Source of the DNA: Epiperipatus broadwayi
Lineage: Eukaryota; Onychophora; Udeonychophora; Euonychophora; Peripatidae
NCBI GenBank assembly: GCA_028023455.1
Contig: JAQFVV010006337.1
Span: 1,603,001 to 1,667,000, forward strand
DNA length: 64,000 nucleotides
Reading direction: 5' to 3'
Below the pieces are notes generated by a model. The model was not told the DNA's origin. It saw only the letters and a list, made by a program, of their open reading frames with translations, and made no database searches. A program made the position numbers and the translations under genes. Shown one piece after another: positions 36,801 to 46,190 of the stretch; within the stretch, counting starts at the first letter, position 1, and every line of letters begins with the position of its first letter.

Positions 36801-37231
36801 TATATAGTTAGGAATTAGTACATGATACAAACCATTTCAAATTATATTCAGGGTTGATATTGATAACAATTGATAAAAGTCAAAATATAGTATTTCATAA
36901 ATTTCTTTGGTTTTAAACATTCATCTTTATTTCAGATCACATTTATTAAAATAGAATACAAATGTTCAGCAGCTGACAAAAACTATAAATTATTATACAT
37001 TCTCTAGATAAATATAAAATCATTTAATATAATACAATAAAGTTCTGTTTTTAATAAGTTAAAATGAATTGCCATATTTTCAATAGATACTCAAAAAAAA
37101 ACATATTAAAACAAAAGCTTTTATTATAAATGCATGTTGAAAACAAATGTCATTTAGTTTAAAAATCAGTTGGAAGTTCATTCTCAATTGTAAAAGTATT
37201 TTATTTCCCTCGATACTTTATGAAATATCAA
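33900..37231. other. 3.3-kb AT-rich stretch
   Basis: No gene recognised. The part at about 35930-36130 contains TATCTATCAAATGAGGTCAAATTT, a weak relative of TATCTGTCAAATGAAGACAAATTT in pogo-like copy 3 (about 20540-20565). A decayed fragment of that family may lie here. Confidence 0.4.
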
Positions 37232-37357
37232 AATGTATATTATGATGGTAACTGATGATGATCAAACCCCCATCACAAAGTTTTGATCAGTTAGCACTGT
37301 ATTCAAGTGATAGCTGATTCATAAAATATGAGTCTAAATATAATTTAATAACCAAGA

Positions 37358-37368
37358 GACATTTGAGG

Positions 37369-37404
<36 letters not shown>

Positions 37405-37415
37405 CCTCAAATGTC
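37358..37415. repeat. TA-cored perfect palindrome
   Basis: GACATTTGAGGCA at the left, its exact complement TGCCTCAAATGTC at the right, and (TA)n between. It is absent from the paralogous position near 60800, so it arose or expanded after the two repeats separated. It may be a minimal foldback element or a TA-slippage product. Confidence 0.75.
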
Positions 37416-37944
37416 TATTGGCATATATATATATATATATATATATTGTCAGATGGGTAGACAAATATTTGCATTATGCAATTATTTTTATTTATTTGTA
37501 ATATTAATGTTTGTTAATATTTCTTCTTTAATGTGCTTTACACTTTTTTTGTGTCTAAGTTACGAAAAAAGAATTCAAGAGTATGTTATCTCATTTAATT
37601 AAATTTGTATATAAATAAAAAAATATATATACTAAAAAAAAATTTTTTTAAAGTGTTTAATTATATTGGAGTCTATCTAGAGACATTAATGTATCCAAAC
37701 TCTTGTAATTCCTTTTTGTGGTTAATTAAAGGATTTGCCTCTTTAATATAATTTAGTTTCAATTATTTTGTTATAAATATACCAAGATATTTAAATTTAA
37801 TTGGTAAAGTGTTTTACAAAAAAAAATCTTGGAATTTTTTTCTATTCTAAAGATTAAAAAAACTCATCTGGAAGCTGATTAGAAAAATAAATTAATTTAG
37901 ATTAAAGATTATAACTTTTTGTTCTTTGGAGTATGGATTATAGT

Positions 37945-38070
37945 CAGTCAGAGAGTGAAGTGGCAGTCAGAGAGAGAAGTGAGCAGTGAGAGAAAGAGAG
38001 AAGTAAAAAGTAACAGAGAGAAGTGGCAGTCAGAGAGCAATTAGCAATCAGAGGACCAGAAGAGACATTC
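37945..38070 (+). repeat. Purine-rich GTCAGAGAG minisatellite-like tract
   Basis: Several imperfect repeats of AGTGGCAGTCAGAGAG and AGAGAGAAG. The second copy of the host repeat (about 63230-63280) has only one or two of these, so copy 1 expanded locally. Confidence 0.65.
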
Positions 38071-38505
38071 AGTCATCAGTTAGTGAGCAGTTGGTGATTA
38101 CATTATAATATAGTACAGAGCCAAACCAAAAATAATTCTTGGATAACATTTGGAACCAGCTTTTGATAGACTTAACAAAAGATATTAATGCAGCCAGAAG
38201 AGTTTAGTAAACTAAACAAAATGGAATAGTAGTTTACCAAGTGCACCAGATCTAACTTTCAAATGGTCACCATGGGAAATGTACCTTTATGCTGAACCCC
38301 TGCCTCACAAGAAATGTTCCTGAATTAAAATCACCTTTCTCTTGTTTATTACAGCACATGTCAATAGAGCTTTGTAAGTGAGATCATGCCAAGGAAATTT
38401 CATTTCATCTGAAAACAAGACAGAAATGGTCATCATAACAGCCAGCACTATGTAATGTCTCCTATGAATGAATATTGCAGATGATTCTTTGAAATATTTA
38501 AAGAG

Positions 38506-38898
38506 TAGAAATGAAATGTATACTCACCCCCCTCCATGGATATAAGTAAAAAAATAACACTAAAATTTATTATTGTTTTTTCTATGTTCTGTTTTTTTTT
38601 AAAATATTGATTTCAGAAATTATAATTTTGTCCAAATTAAACTATACTTATATGGAAGTATGTATGCATATAGAATTAGATAAAGATATATATAGATATT
38701 TGTATTTAATTAAGAAAGAAATGTCTTAACAAAATTAAACTATATATATATATATATATGAATGTATGTATGTGTATAGAGTTATATGTATATAATTTTT
38801 TTATATTTATTTGTTAATGAGTAGAAAACATGAATTAAAATATATCTCGCAAATATTTTTTTTCCTCTGGAATAATATCAATCAGCATATGTATTATA
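38506..38898. other. AT-rich spacer with TA microsatellite
   Basis: A (TA)n run at 38741-38758 and a GTATGTATGT run nearby. Nothing else recognised. Confidence 0.4.
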
Positions 38899-40427
38899 CA
38901 CCTGGGTCTCTTTTTGTGTGGATTTTTTAAATGTGATTTTGAAGTTATGCGATTCATTTTTCTTCTTAATATCTTTTTATGCAGTTTTCTTTTAAGCGAT
39001 AAAGAAGTTCATATTTCATTTAAAAACAGGATTTCCCTGTTTTATAAATGCACATTATATTTTATATACTTTAAATGTCTGTTGGAAAAAGGTTTGAAAA
39101 TAAATTTAGATACTGTAGAAGACTTAGAAAAAGATAATGAAACAGAAGTGGAACCTGTTCATTTCACAGAAAAAATGATTTGAGAAAATCTTCAACTTTC
39201 TAATCAATTGGAAAAACATTTTATTGTTAATGACATGAATTATGAATGTACTCTTAAATTCCAATGATAGCTAAATAGTTGTATGTCTGGATATCATGAG
39301 CTTCTTAAACAATTAGTAAAATCATTGTCTCAATGTTTAATCACCAATTACATTGTCGACAGAAAACCATTAACTTTTAGACTGAAAAATTTTTTATTGG
39401 CTGAGTGATTTAAAGTTTTAAACTTTTGATTGGCTTAATTACAGAATCAGCAGTAAAAATATATTCAACTTTTAATATTAGATTTGTTTGTAAAAAGCAA
39501 ATTAATAATTTGTCAGATTATGAAAGTGAACGAAAGTTGTTTCAAAAATAAATTTCTATTTATAATTATAAAAATATTCTATAGCAGAGAACCTAAAAAG
39601 AATGTTTGTAACCTATTAGAAAATACTGCATACGTCATTGATTTCTTTCTCAATTTACATTCATGTAAAGGTAAAGAATTTTTACTAAAATCTTAACTAT
39701 TTTTCTAAAATAATTATATTATCAGCATATTTTATCAAAATAATTTATAATATGTAAAAAAATATGAAAAAATACTCTAAAGTATACATTTTCATTATCA
39801 AAACAAAGAAGTTGGAGCTGTCAAAATCCTTGTCAAGTACTCCCTTTGGTTTAAAGTAAGCAACAATAAATCAGCACCTTATGGTACATTTTAAGCTTTA
39901 AATAGACCATAAATATGCTACAATAATGCAAAAATTGACAGTTTTAGAGAAACTTGAAGCTGTGAATGAAACTTTTCAGTTGAGGCATCTGTTTGGTTAA
40001 TGAAACACAGCACAAGACTGAAGTTGGCACTAATTGTATTTCCTCTTGTGACGAATATGATTTCTTATCAATTTACAAATGTACCTACATATTATCAAAT
40101 AGTGATAATGATTAAAAAATGTAAACTAAATTACACATAAAAACATATTGTTTTGAGTAAAATTAAATAGTTAATAAAAAAAGTAAAAAAAGTTTGTCTT
40201 GTATCAATTTTTTTCAAATATTTGAAATTTTTTATTAGTAATACTTTGTTTCCTTATTTTTTTAATGCAAATTTTAACATAATTTTACTTTGTTACTTTT
40301 ATGCAATTTTGGAAAATTATGGAATGTATCCCACATTTTTCAATGTAAGTTAAGTTTATTTTTGAAGGATTTCTTTTATGCGGGTTTTTTGCAGAACCTA
40401 TGTACCACATAAAAAAAGATCCAGGTG
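38899..40427 (-). mobile_element. Pogo/Tigger-like TIR element, copy 4 (inverted, interrupted)
   Basis: CACCTGGGTCTCTTTTTGTG at the left and CATAAAAAAAGATCCAGGTG at the right, with TA on both sides (38897-38898, 40428-40429). Removing the nested insertion 39374-39996 leaves about 900 bp, the size of copies 1 and 2. On the plus strand, about 39090-39340 reads as an acidic stretch (DTVEDLEKDNETEVEP) followed, through stops, by LKQLVKSLSQ. This order matches the acidic C-terminal region of pogo/Tigger-type transposases, so the elements descend from a coding parent. No intact gene. Confidence 0.8.
39374..39996 (+). mobile_element. piggyBac-like non-autonomous element nested in pogo-like copy 4
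   Basis: Copy 3 reads ACCATTAACACAGCACAAG without interruption. Copy 4 has 623 bp between TTAA at 39370-39373 and TTAA at 39997-40000, followed by ACACAGCACAAG. TTAA duplication is the hallmark of piggyBac-type insertion. The insert resembles the element at 57022-57852, sharing GAACGAAAGTT-GTTCAAAAATAAATTT-type text and TAAAAT-TAACTATTTTT-TAAAATAAT. It encodes no transposase. Its terminal repeats have diverged from those of the 57-kb copy. Confidence 0.7.
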
Positions 40428-40429
40428 TA

Positions 40430-41500
40430 TATCTATATTTTTTGTGTGTTTATTATTTTATATGTGTGTATTATATGCCCAAACGCATACAATAAAAACT
40501 AACAGAAAAAAGGGAATGTACTCTTAACTGTGTAGTAATAAATTATAAGGCGAAGGGGTAGTCTTATAAGCATTAATGTATTATAGATTTTTTTTTCTTG
40601 TGAGATATTTTTATTATAATTATTTTTGTTTGTTTCTTTTAATATTTCTAATTAAGATGAAGAAAATAAATTTTCTTTGTATTTGATCAAGAACTGGTGT
40701 TGAATATTTTACTCATCTCACTCCATAGTTAAACAATTATATGCACATTTTTATAAAACAGACACCTTGAAAAGTAGAGTAAGAGAGCTAACATATAGGC
40801 TAACCTATAAGGAAATGTTGGATGCATCTTTCATTAATGGTATTGTAGAAAATCTTTCTAAGAAAGTGGCACTTAAAGCTTTTTGGCTTTATAAAATGCT
40901 CTATTTTGGTTAAGCTTAGCTGACTCTGGTGGAGATGGTTATCCAAATAAGAAGATTAGAAAATATAACTGATAGCTGTCAGTTTAATACCCTTTCTAAT
41001 AAAAATAATAATAATTAGTGGACATGATTATGTTCACTTTGCCTTATAGAGTTTAAACTCAGTAATAATGGGGAGAGTAGTTCTCATTACAAAAATAAAT
41101 GGCATAAAATGTATATGGGTAAAAAAAATAGCTATGACAATAAATATAAAAATAAAATGGGTGAAGTCAGTAATAAATGACACACAATATTTTGCATAAG
41201 AAAATAAAAGATACCTTGTGCAATAAATAAAAACATTAAATGAGTAAATTCAGGAAAGTAGAATGTAGAACAAACTTTAAATATAAGAAATTGTTAGTTT
41301 TATTTATTAATTTAAGATACATACCATCAGTCTGTATATAAATTATGTACACTGATGATAAAAACAAATTGGACTTAGGAAATATTGATACCAAGATAAG
41401 ACAATAAATGTGTTAGGAAGCTAAAATAAAGATAAAAAAGAACACGTAAAAGATTTTTAACACCAATAGGTGGACGATTCTGAAAAAATATATATATATA
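40430..41500. other. AT-rich spacer
   Basis: One frame at about 40760-40900 reads as an unbroken Leu/Lys-rich peptide including LSKKVALKAFWLYKM, unrecognised. Nothing else. Confidence 0.35.
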
Positions 41501-41599
41501 TAGAAAGTGCACACAGGGTATAATGTATCATGGTCACATAAATCATAGAGCTAAGATAGAAAAAGTAACATTTTGAATATAATAAATGTTAACAAGAAC

Positions 41600-42365
41600 T
41601 TGGTCAAAAATAATGGGAAAAAATAAGAATCAATCTAAAAAGCCTGACAATCCTAAAATAGAGCAAGTAGCAGTACAAGAGTCTGTATAGCTCATGTTAC
41701 CAAAGCTAAAAAATCAAGATCTAGGTTAAATAATGGGACAAGTTGCAGACAAGATATCAAGCACATTTGACATGAAAATGTGTCTTAATTAAAAATATGG
41801 ATACAAAACTGCAAGATAATGCAGCACAATATTAACTAAGATATAAGGGATATAAAGAAGATACTACAAAATATGGAACAAAAGATGGATGAAAAATTTC
41901 AAAACTATAGAAAAAAAGCTCTGTAATATAGAAAATATGTCTAATGTTTGAAAAAGTATAGAAAAGCAAAAAAGCATTGGCATAAAGTTGAAAATAATGG
42001 AGGAAAATCAACAAAGCTTGGATGTAAAAATTGAGGTTGTTGAAAAGTAACAAAGAATATAGATCTTAATTGTTGAACAGCAGTGAAAATGAGAGGTAAA
42101 GTGAAAATATACAACAAAATGAGAAAAAGCTGATAGATGTGCAACAAAGCATTAAGCTGACAATGTGGATATGCTTCAGAAAAATGAAAAGGTTCATAAT
42201 ATGGAAGACCCAGTTATAAAATTACAAAGGGTTATGGTGTTAAGAATAGAGCAAAGAGAAATCACAAATTTGAAAATACAAAAAATTGAATGTGAAATGG
42301 GAAAAGAAATACTTCCAATAATAGTTTTTGAAAGGATGAAATCAAGAATAGTAGGTAAAAAGGTT
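41600..42365 (+). pseudogene. Unidentified decayed coding relic, Lys/Glu-rich and coiled-coil-like
   Basis: Plus-strand frames between about 41607 and 42360 give mostly charged text with few hydrophobics, such as MGKNKNQSKKPDNPKIEQ, NMEQKMDEKFQNYRKK and NEKVHNMEDPVIKLQRVM. They are interrupted by several stops. Spaced hydrophobics suggest a coiled coil, as in ORF1 proteins of non-LTR elements, but I see no diagnostic RNA-binding or zinc-knuckle motif. The last open piece (42165-42392) runs into the pogo-like copy 5, whose insertion supplied its stop. The identity is a guess. Confidence 0.3.
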
Positions 42366-43540
42366 ACCCCTGGGTCTCATTTTATGCAGTAGATAGGTCC
42401 CTCAGAAAGCGCACACAAAAGAAATTGCACAAAAATAAATTTAACTTACCTTAAAAAATGGGAAATACATACTGTAATTTTCCAAAAATCGCATAAAAGC
42501 AAAGCAACAATATACAATTTCGTTAAAATTCGCATAATAAAAAAAACAAGAAAATAAAATATGATTAATAAAAACTTTCAAATTTGAAAAAAATTGATAC
42601 AAGACAAACTTCTTTTTCTTAAATTGGTCTTATAGTGGATTCACCCAAACTAAAACGTTTTCCAATCACTGTTGATCCTTCCCATTTCACTAAGCAATCT
42701 AAAATTAAAATTTCTGTTTCTCAAGAAATTCATTTTCTTGGGTGTTTTTTTCTCTCCGTTTAGGGTAAACTAAAAGTTTAAAATAAAAATAAGAACATAC
42801 ACTTATGATAATAAAAAGACACAGACTCACCACTGTTGGACAAAATTTAATTAAAACTAACCATTAAAAATTAAATTCTTATTTTTGTCTTTAATTTTCA
42901 ATTCTATTTAAAAATCAAATTTCATTGTTTCACATAACATTAATTTCAGATCGCACTACGTAATTTTTCAATTGTTAATTACAATTAAAAATCAGATTTT
43001 AATTGTCAAATTCAATTGTGCCCAATGCTGTTACTCACCTTTTAAAAATAAACTTGCTGACACTAAATGATTGACTACATACTCTTTTTTTTAAAAGCAA
43101 AAATAGAACGTGCTTTAAAATGCAAAAACATACATAACGTTTGAACAGCTTTACATTATAATTTTGTAAAATTTATTACTTGCAGACACTAAATGATAAA
43201 TTGATGACATACTCTTTTTTTTAAAAGCAAAAATAGAATGTGATTTAAAATGCAAAAACAACAACTTGCGTAGTATAGGCATCTATAACATTTGAACAGA
43301 TTTACATTATAATCTTGTAAAATTTAATGTGTGTATATAAAATGAGGAAATCCTGATTTTAAGTGAATTATGAACTTCTTTATTGCATAAAATCTATTAC
43401 AGTACTATTATAAATTGCTGAAAATATTGGAATTATTAGATGGAAGTTGAATTCCGATAATATGCTATTACTTTAAATATGATGAGAGCACGCAAAATTT
43501 ATAATATTTAAAGTAATAGTGCATTATCGGAGCTTGCCTT
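42366..43540 (+). mobile_element. Pogo/Tigger-like element, copy 5 (rearranged, right end lost)
   Basis: The left end (CCTGGGTCTCATTTTATG, then GATAGGTCCCTCAGAAAG) matches copies 1 and 2. The right part matches copy 1 up to TAATAGTGCATTATCGGA at about 43516-43533 and stops where the GC-rich minisatellite begins, so the right TIR is missing. An unrelated stretch of about 400 bp lies at 42625-43045. After it, a segment with CTCTTTTTTTTAAAAGCAAAAATAGAA is present twice (about 43080-43185 and 43200-43320), an internal tandem duplication. Confidence 0.75.
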
Positions 43541-43554
43541 CTGATATAATAATA

Positions 43555-43950
43555 GTTGTTTCTTATTTTCTGTCCTGCCACTGCTAGAGATGTCGTTTCT
43601 GCAAAAATTGCAGAAATATTCAGAGTAGGGGGCCAAAAGCAGATGATGCAACTTCTAGCCGCTAGATGGCGCTGTTCACCATGCATATGCACAGCAACAG
43701 TATGCCATGTGGCCAAAAGCAGACAATGCAAAGTTACAGCCGCTAGATGGCGCTGTTCACCATGCGTAAGCACAAGAACAGTATGCCAAGTAGCAACCAG
43801 CACTACTACCTGCTAGGTGGCGCTGTTAGCCTTAGGTAAACCGATCCAGTTCACATCGTCTGCTAAACAGCGACTACCCAGCATTCTAGCCCACTAGGTG
43901 GTGCTGTTTCTCCATGCTATGCGTGGAAAAACAGCACCATTTAGAAGCGA
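43555..43950 (+). repeat. GC-rich minisatellite with CTCF-like motifs
   Basis: Imperfect tandem units, about 81, 70 and 81 bp apart, each with a CTCF-like core. Two cores read AGCCGCTAGATGGCGCTGTT (43657-43676 and 43738-43757), and variants lie at 43808-43827 and 43889-43908. A fifth core is inverted at about 43931-43944. Other unit text includes GGCCAAAAGCAGA-ATGCA and AACAGTATGCCA. AGATGGCGC is the heart of the insect CTCF motif and fits the animal CCxCxAGxxGGCGC consensus. Open frames on both strands here (43468-43803 and 43556-43816) are by-products of the repeat, which lacks stops because it is GC-rich. Confidence 0.7.
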
Positions 43951-44449
43951 TATTTACATTCGCTTGCTAGTTCAAACTCAGTGAGAATGTTGCATTCAGC
44001 TCTCTTCAAAAATGAATTGACTTTGTTTAGTAACCATCACATCTCTATATAGATTCCCATTGACTTAAGATCCATTCCTATTATTGCATCATTATAAATT
44101 AAAGCAGTCAATCTTAGCTTAAGATTGAGCTTCATAGTTCCATCTACTAACATGCATTCAAACCCTATATCCCATCTTGCTCTTTTTGTCATATGTATAT
44201 ATTTGAGATGCACGCCTAAGTTAAAAATTTTAAAGTTTCAATAACAATTTTTTTAATTATTATTAATTCTTTTTATTCATTATTAGTTCTTTTTTATTAA
44301 AGTACATAGGTGTGGCTCAAATATATATATATAGGAGCAAATTACTAACAAAATATAGATTTTTTTTATAAATATTTTATTATACATCATTTTTAAACTT
44401 TTTTAAAAGTACTTTTACCTATTAAAATGTATATTTTATAAAATCCAAG
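43951..44449. other. Spacer, nothing recognised
   Basis: Moderately AT-rich and free of motifs I can name, ending in a (TA)n run at 44321-44332. Confidence 0.4.
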
Positions 44450-44663
44450 ATGGAAGATGCAACTGTTAATTGTCCAAAAATAATTAAAGGATTGGAAACA
44501 CTATTGTTTTAATCTGGGGAAGGTATTTTTAATTAAAGTTTTTACTTAAAATGGGATTAAGATTAAAGATTTTTTTTGTTATAAACATTTTTTTAAAATC
44601 TATTTCTAATCTGGAAATAGATTTGAATTTATTTTTGGATGTTATCTAACGTTGCATCTTTCA
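44450..44663. mobile_element. Short TIR element (MITE), second member of the 33.7-kb family
   Basis: Starts ATGGAAGATGCAACTGTTA and ends TAACGTTGCATCTTTCA. The terminal 15-20 bases match those of 33699-33899. Internal sequence differs. The ends also pair over ATTGTCCAAAAATAATT and its complement-like GAATTTATTTTTGGAT. Confidence 0.65.
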
Positions 44664-45850
44664 AAAACAATGGACAAAGAAATGTAAAATTTCTGTTAGA
44701 TTAAAGATTAGATTTTAAGCTAGAGATAAGAAATGGAAAGCGTTCTTCAAATACCTAGGCAAAAGTATAAAATGGCCAGATTTTAAATCGCCAACAGATT
44801 AGCTACTATTGAAAGAACTGCAGTGAACATAAACTATTTGAAAGTTAAAAAAAATAATGATCAAGTAGTAAGCCCATTTCATAAAGATCATCTTCCACTG
44901 CTCTAATATCCTGCTGCCTGGAAATGAAGAAAGCCTAAAAAAAAGTCGGAATGCTGATCAGAAGCTGGCTGTCACCAAGAAGAATTCACATGGATCCATT
45001 AAATGCTGTACTTTGAAAAATGGACTCTTAAAATGGTGCAAGGTAAATTATTTCAAACTGCCATCATTAAAACTAAATCTAGCTTGCCTAACTAGTCTCA
45101 AACTCTACTATTAATTCCTCCTAATGTATAATTTAACTTACTTTCTTTAACTCTGGTGTGGTCATTTATTTATATGTATGTTTTTATTATTAATATGCCA
45201 GTCTCAAGCAATCTGACAAGTTGAATTCCTAAAATCTCTTCTTTTAAGTAAACCTTCATGAATCAAGGTTATTAATGACCCCTTAAAATATAATGTTATT
45301 AATTAATACACTTGCCAGATTGTTTTTACATCAACATTTTGTTTATGCTTTAGTGTAAAAATTTGTTATTTGTTTAAATCTGGATTCTACCCAGGGTGAA
45401 TCCAGAATTTAGGCTAATTAATGCTTTAAAATTTAAAAATATTATTTATTCATTTCTGAAAAGGTGATCTACTAGTTGTTTTCTATAACTGCTAGCTTTC
45501 TTTTATTTTTCCATACTTTTAAAATATAAGCTTAAATATTCTCAGTTGTAAAATCCATGAAGGTGGGATTGAATTATTTTAAATAGTAGAAGAGGGAAGG
45601 GGGTAAATCTTAATGTTTCTTTTACTAAATAAAACCTTCATGTATATTTTATTAAATGAAATCTTCTCTCTATATATATTATAGTGGCATAGCATATTAT
45701 TTATATACATTATGGCATTCAAACTAGGGTCATTTATTTTTAAAGCAGTAAAACTTATTCAATGTTGTTAGTGACATTTACCATTACTGCGTTATTGACA
45801 TTGGCCTATCTTCATATATATATATATTACATGCTTCTAATCTGGGGGTT
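44664..45850. other. Spacer, nothing recognised
   Basis: No coding or repeat signal beyond short TA runs near 45672 and 45817. Confidence 0.4.
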
Positions 45851-46190
45851 GTGACAAGTTCGAATCCATAGATTTATTTCTCAAGCCTTTTTCGAGGATA
45901 GTTGACCTTCCCAGAACTATTTTATGTCGTATAAAAATGCCTCTGGTGGTGATTCCCTAAGTCTGGCACATGCCATACCTATCCACTTTCTTCATACAAA
46001 AGGCCTACATGTCGGTGATGTCCACGGCATGCTTTATTCACTTTTCTCTAAACACTGCCCAAGAAGGGGGGCTTAGATTTCATTTTTCATCCAGAAGCAT
46101 GACCTTATCTTTGAGTTCTCTGCCTATGTTAGTACCACTGCTTATTCATGTTATTTCATTTGCTTATGACCTAATTTTAGTGCTGTAATA
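45850..46190 (+). repeat. Possible tRNA-related repeat fragment (B box)
   Basis: GTGACAAGTTCGAATCC at about 45851-45867 is a good T-arm / B-box match. The next 300 bp are GC-richer than the surroundings. No A box or cloverleaf is present upstream, where a TA run sits instead. This could be a SINE that lost its head. The open frame at 45970-46188 shows no known domain. Confidence 0.35.

Larger units (their letters stand above)
37232..38505 (+). repeat. 1.3-kb interspersed repeat, copy 1 (uninterrupted)
   Basis: Aligns in direct orientation with 60670-63680, except that the other copy contains a 1.87-kb insertion. Shared anchors run its whole length: GGTAACTGATGAT, CAGCACTGTATTCAAGTG-like text, TAATTCCTTTTTGTGGTTAA, AGACTTAACAA, AATGCAGCCAGAAGA, TTTAGTAAACTAAACAAAAT and TATGTAATGTCTCCTATGAA. 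Copy 1 carries a TA-rich palindrome at 37358-37415 and an expanded purine-rich tract at about 37945-38050. The repeat shows no LTR-type TG...CA ends or convincing frame, so I cannot classify it. Confidence 0.8.

Noticed and set aside
37244-37285. CTGATGATGATC with later ATCACAAAG, considered as another hammerhead
   Set aside because: No GAAA block at the right distance and no pairing stem I or II, and the paralogous copy near 60685 does not preserve such a fold.
43468-43816. 111- and 86-codon open frames on opposite strands
   Set aside because: Both lie in the GC-rich minisatellite, where stops are rare by composition. The translations are internally repetitive and mirror each other.
45840-45900. 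A tRNA gene
   Set aside because: Good T-arm text only. The upstream part is a TA microsatellite and no cloverleaf forms.
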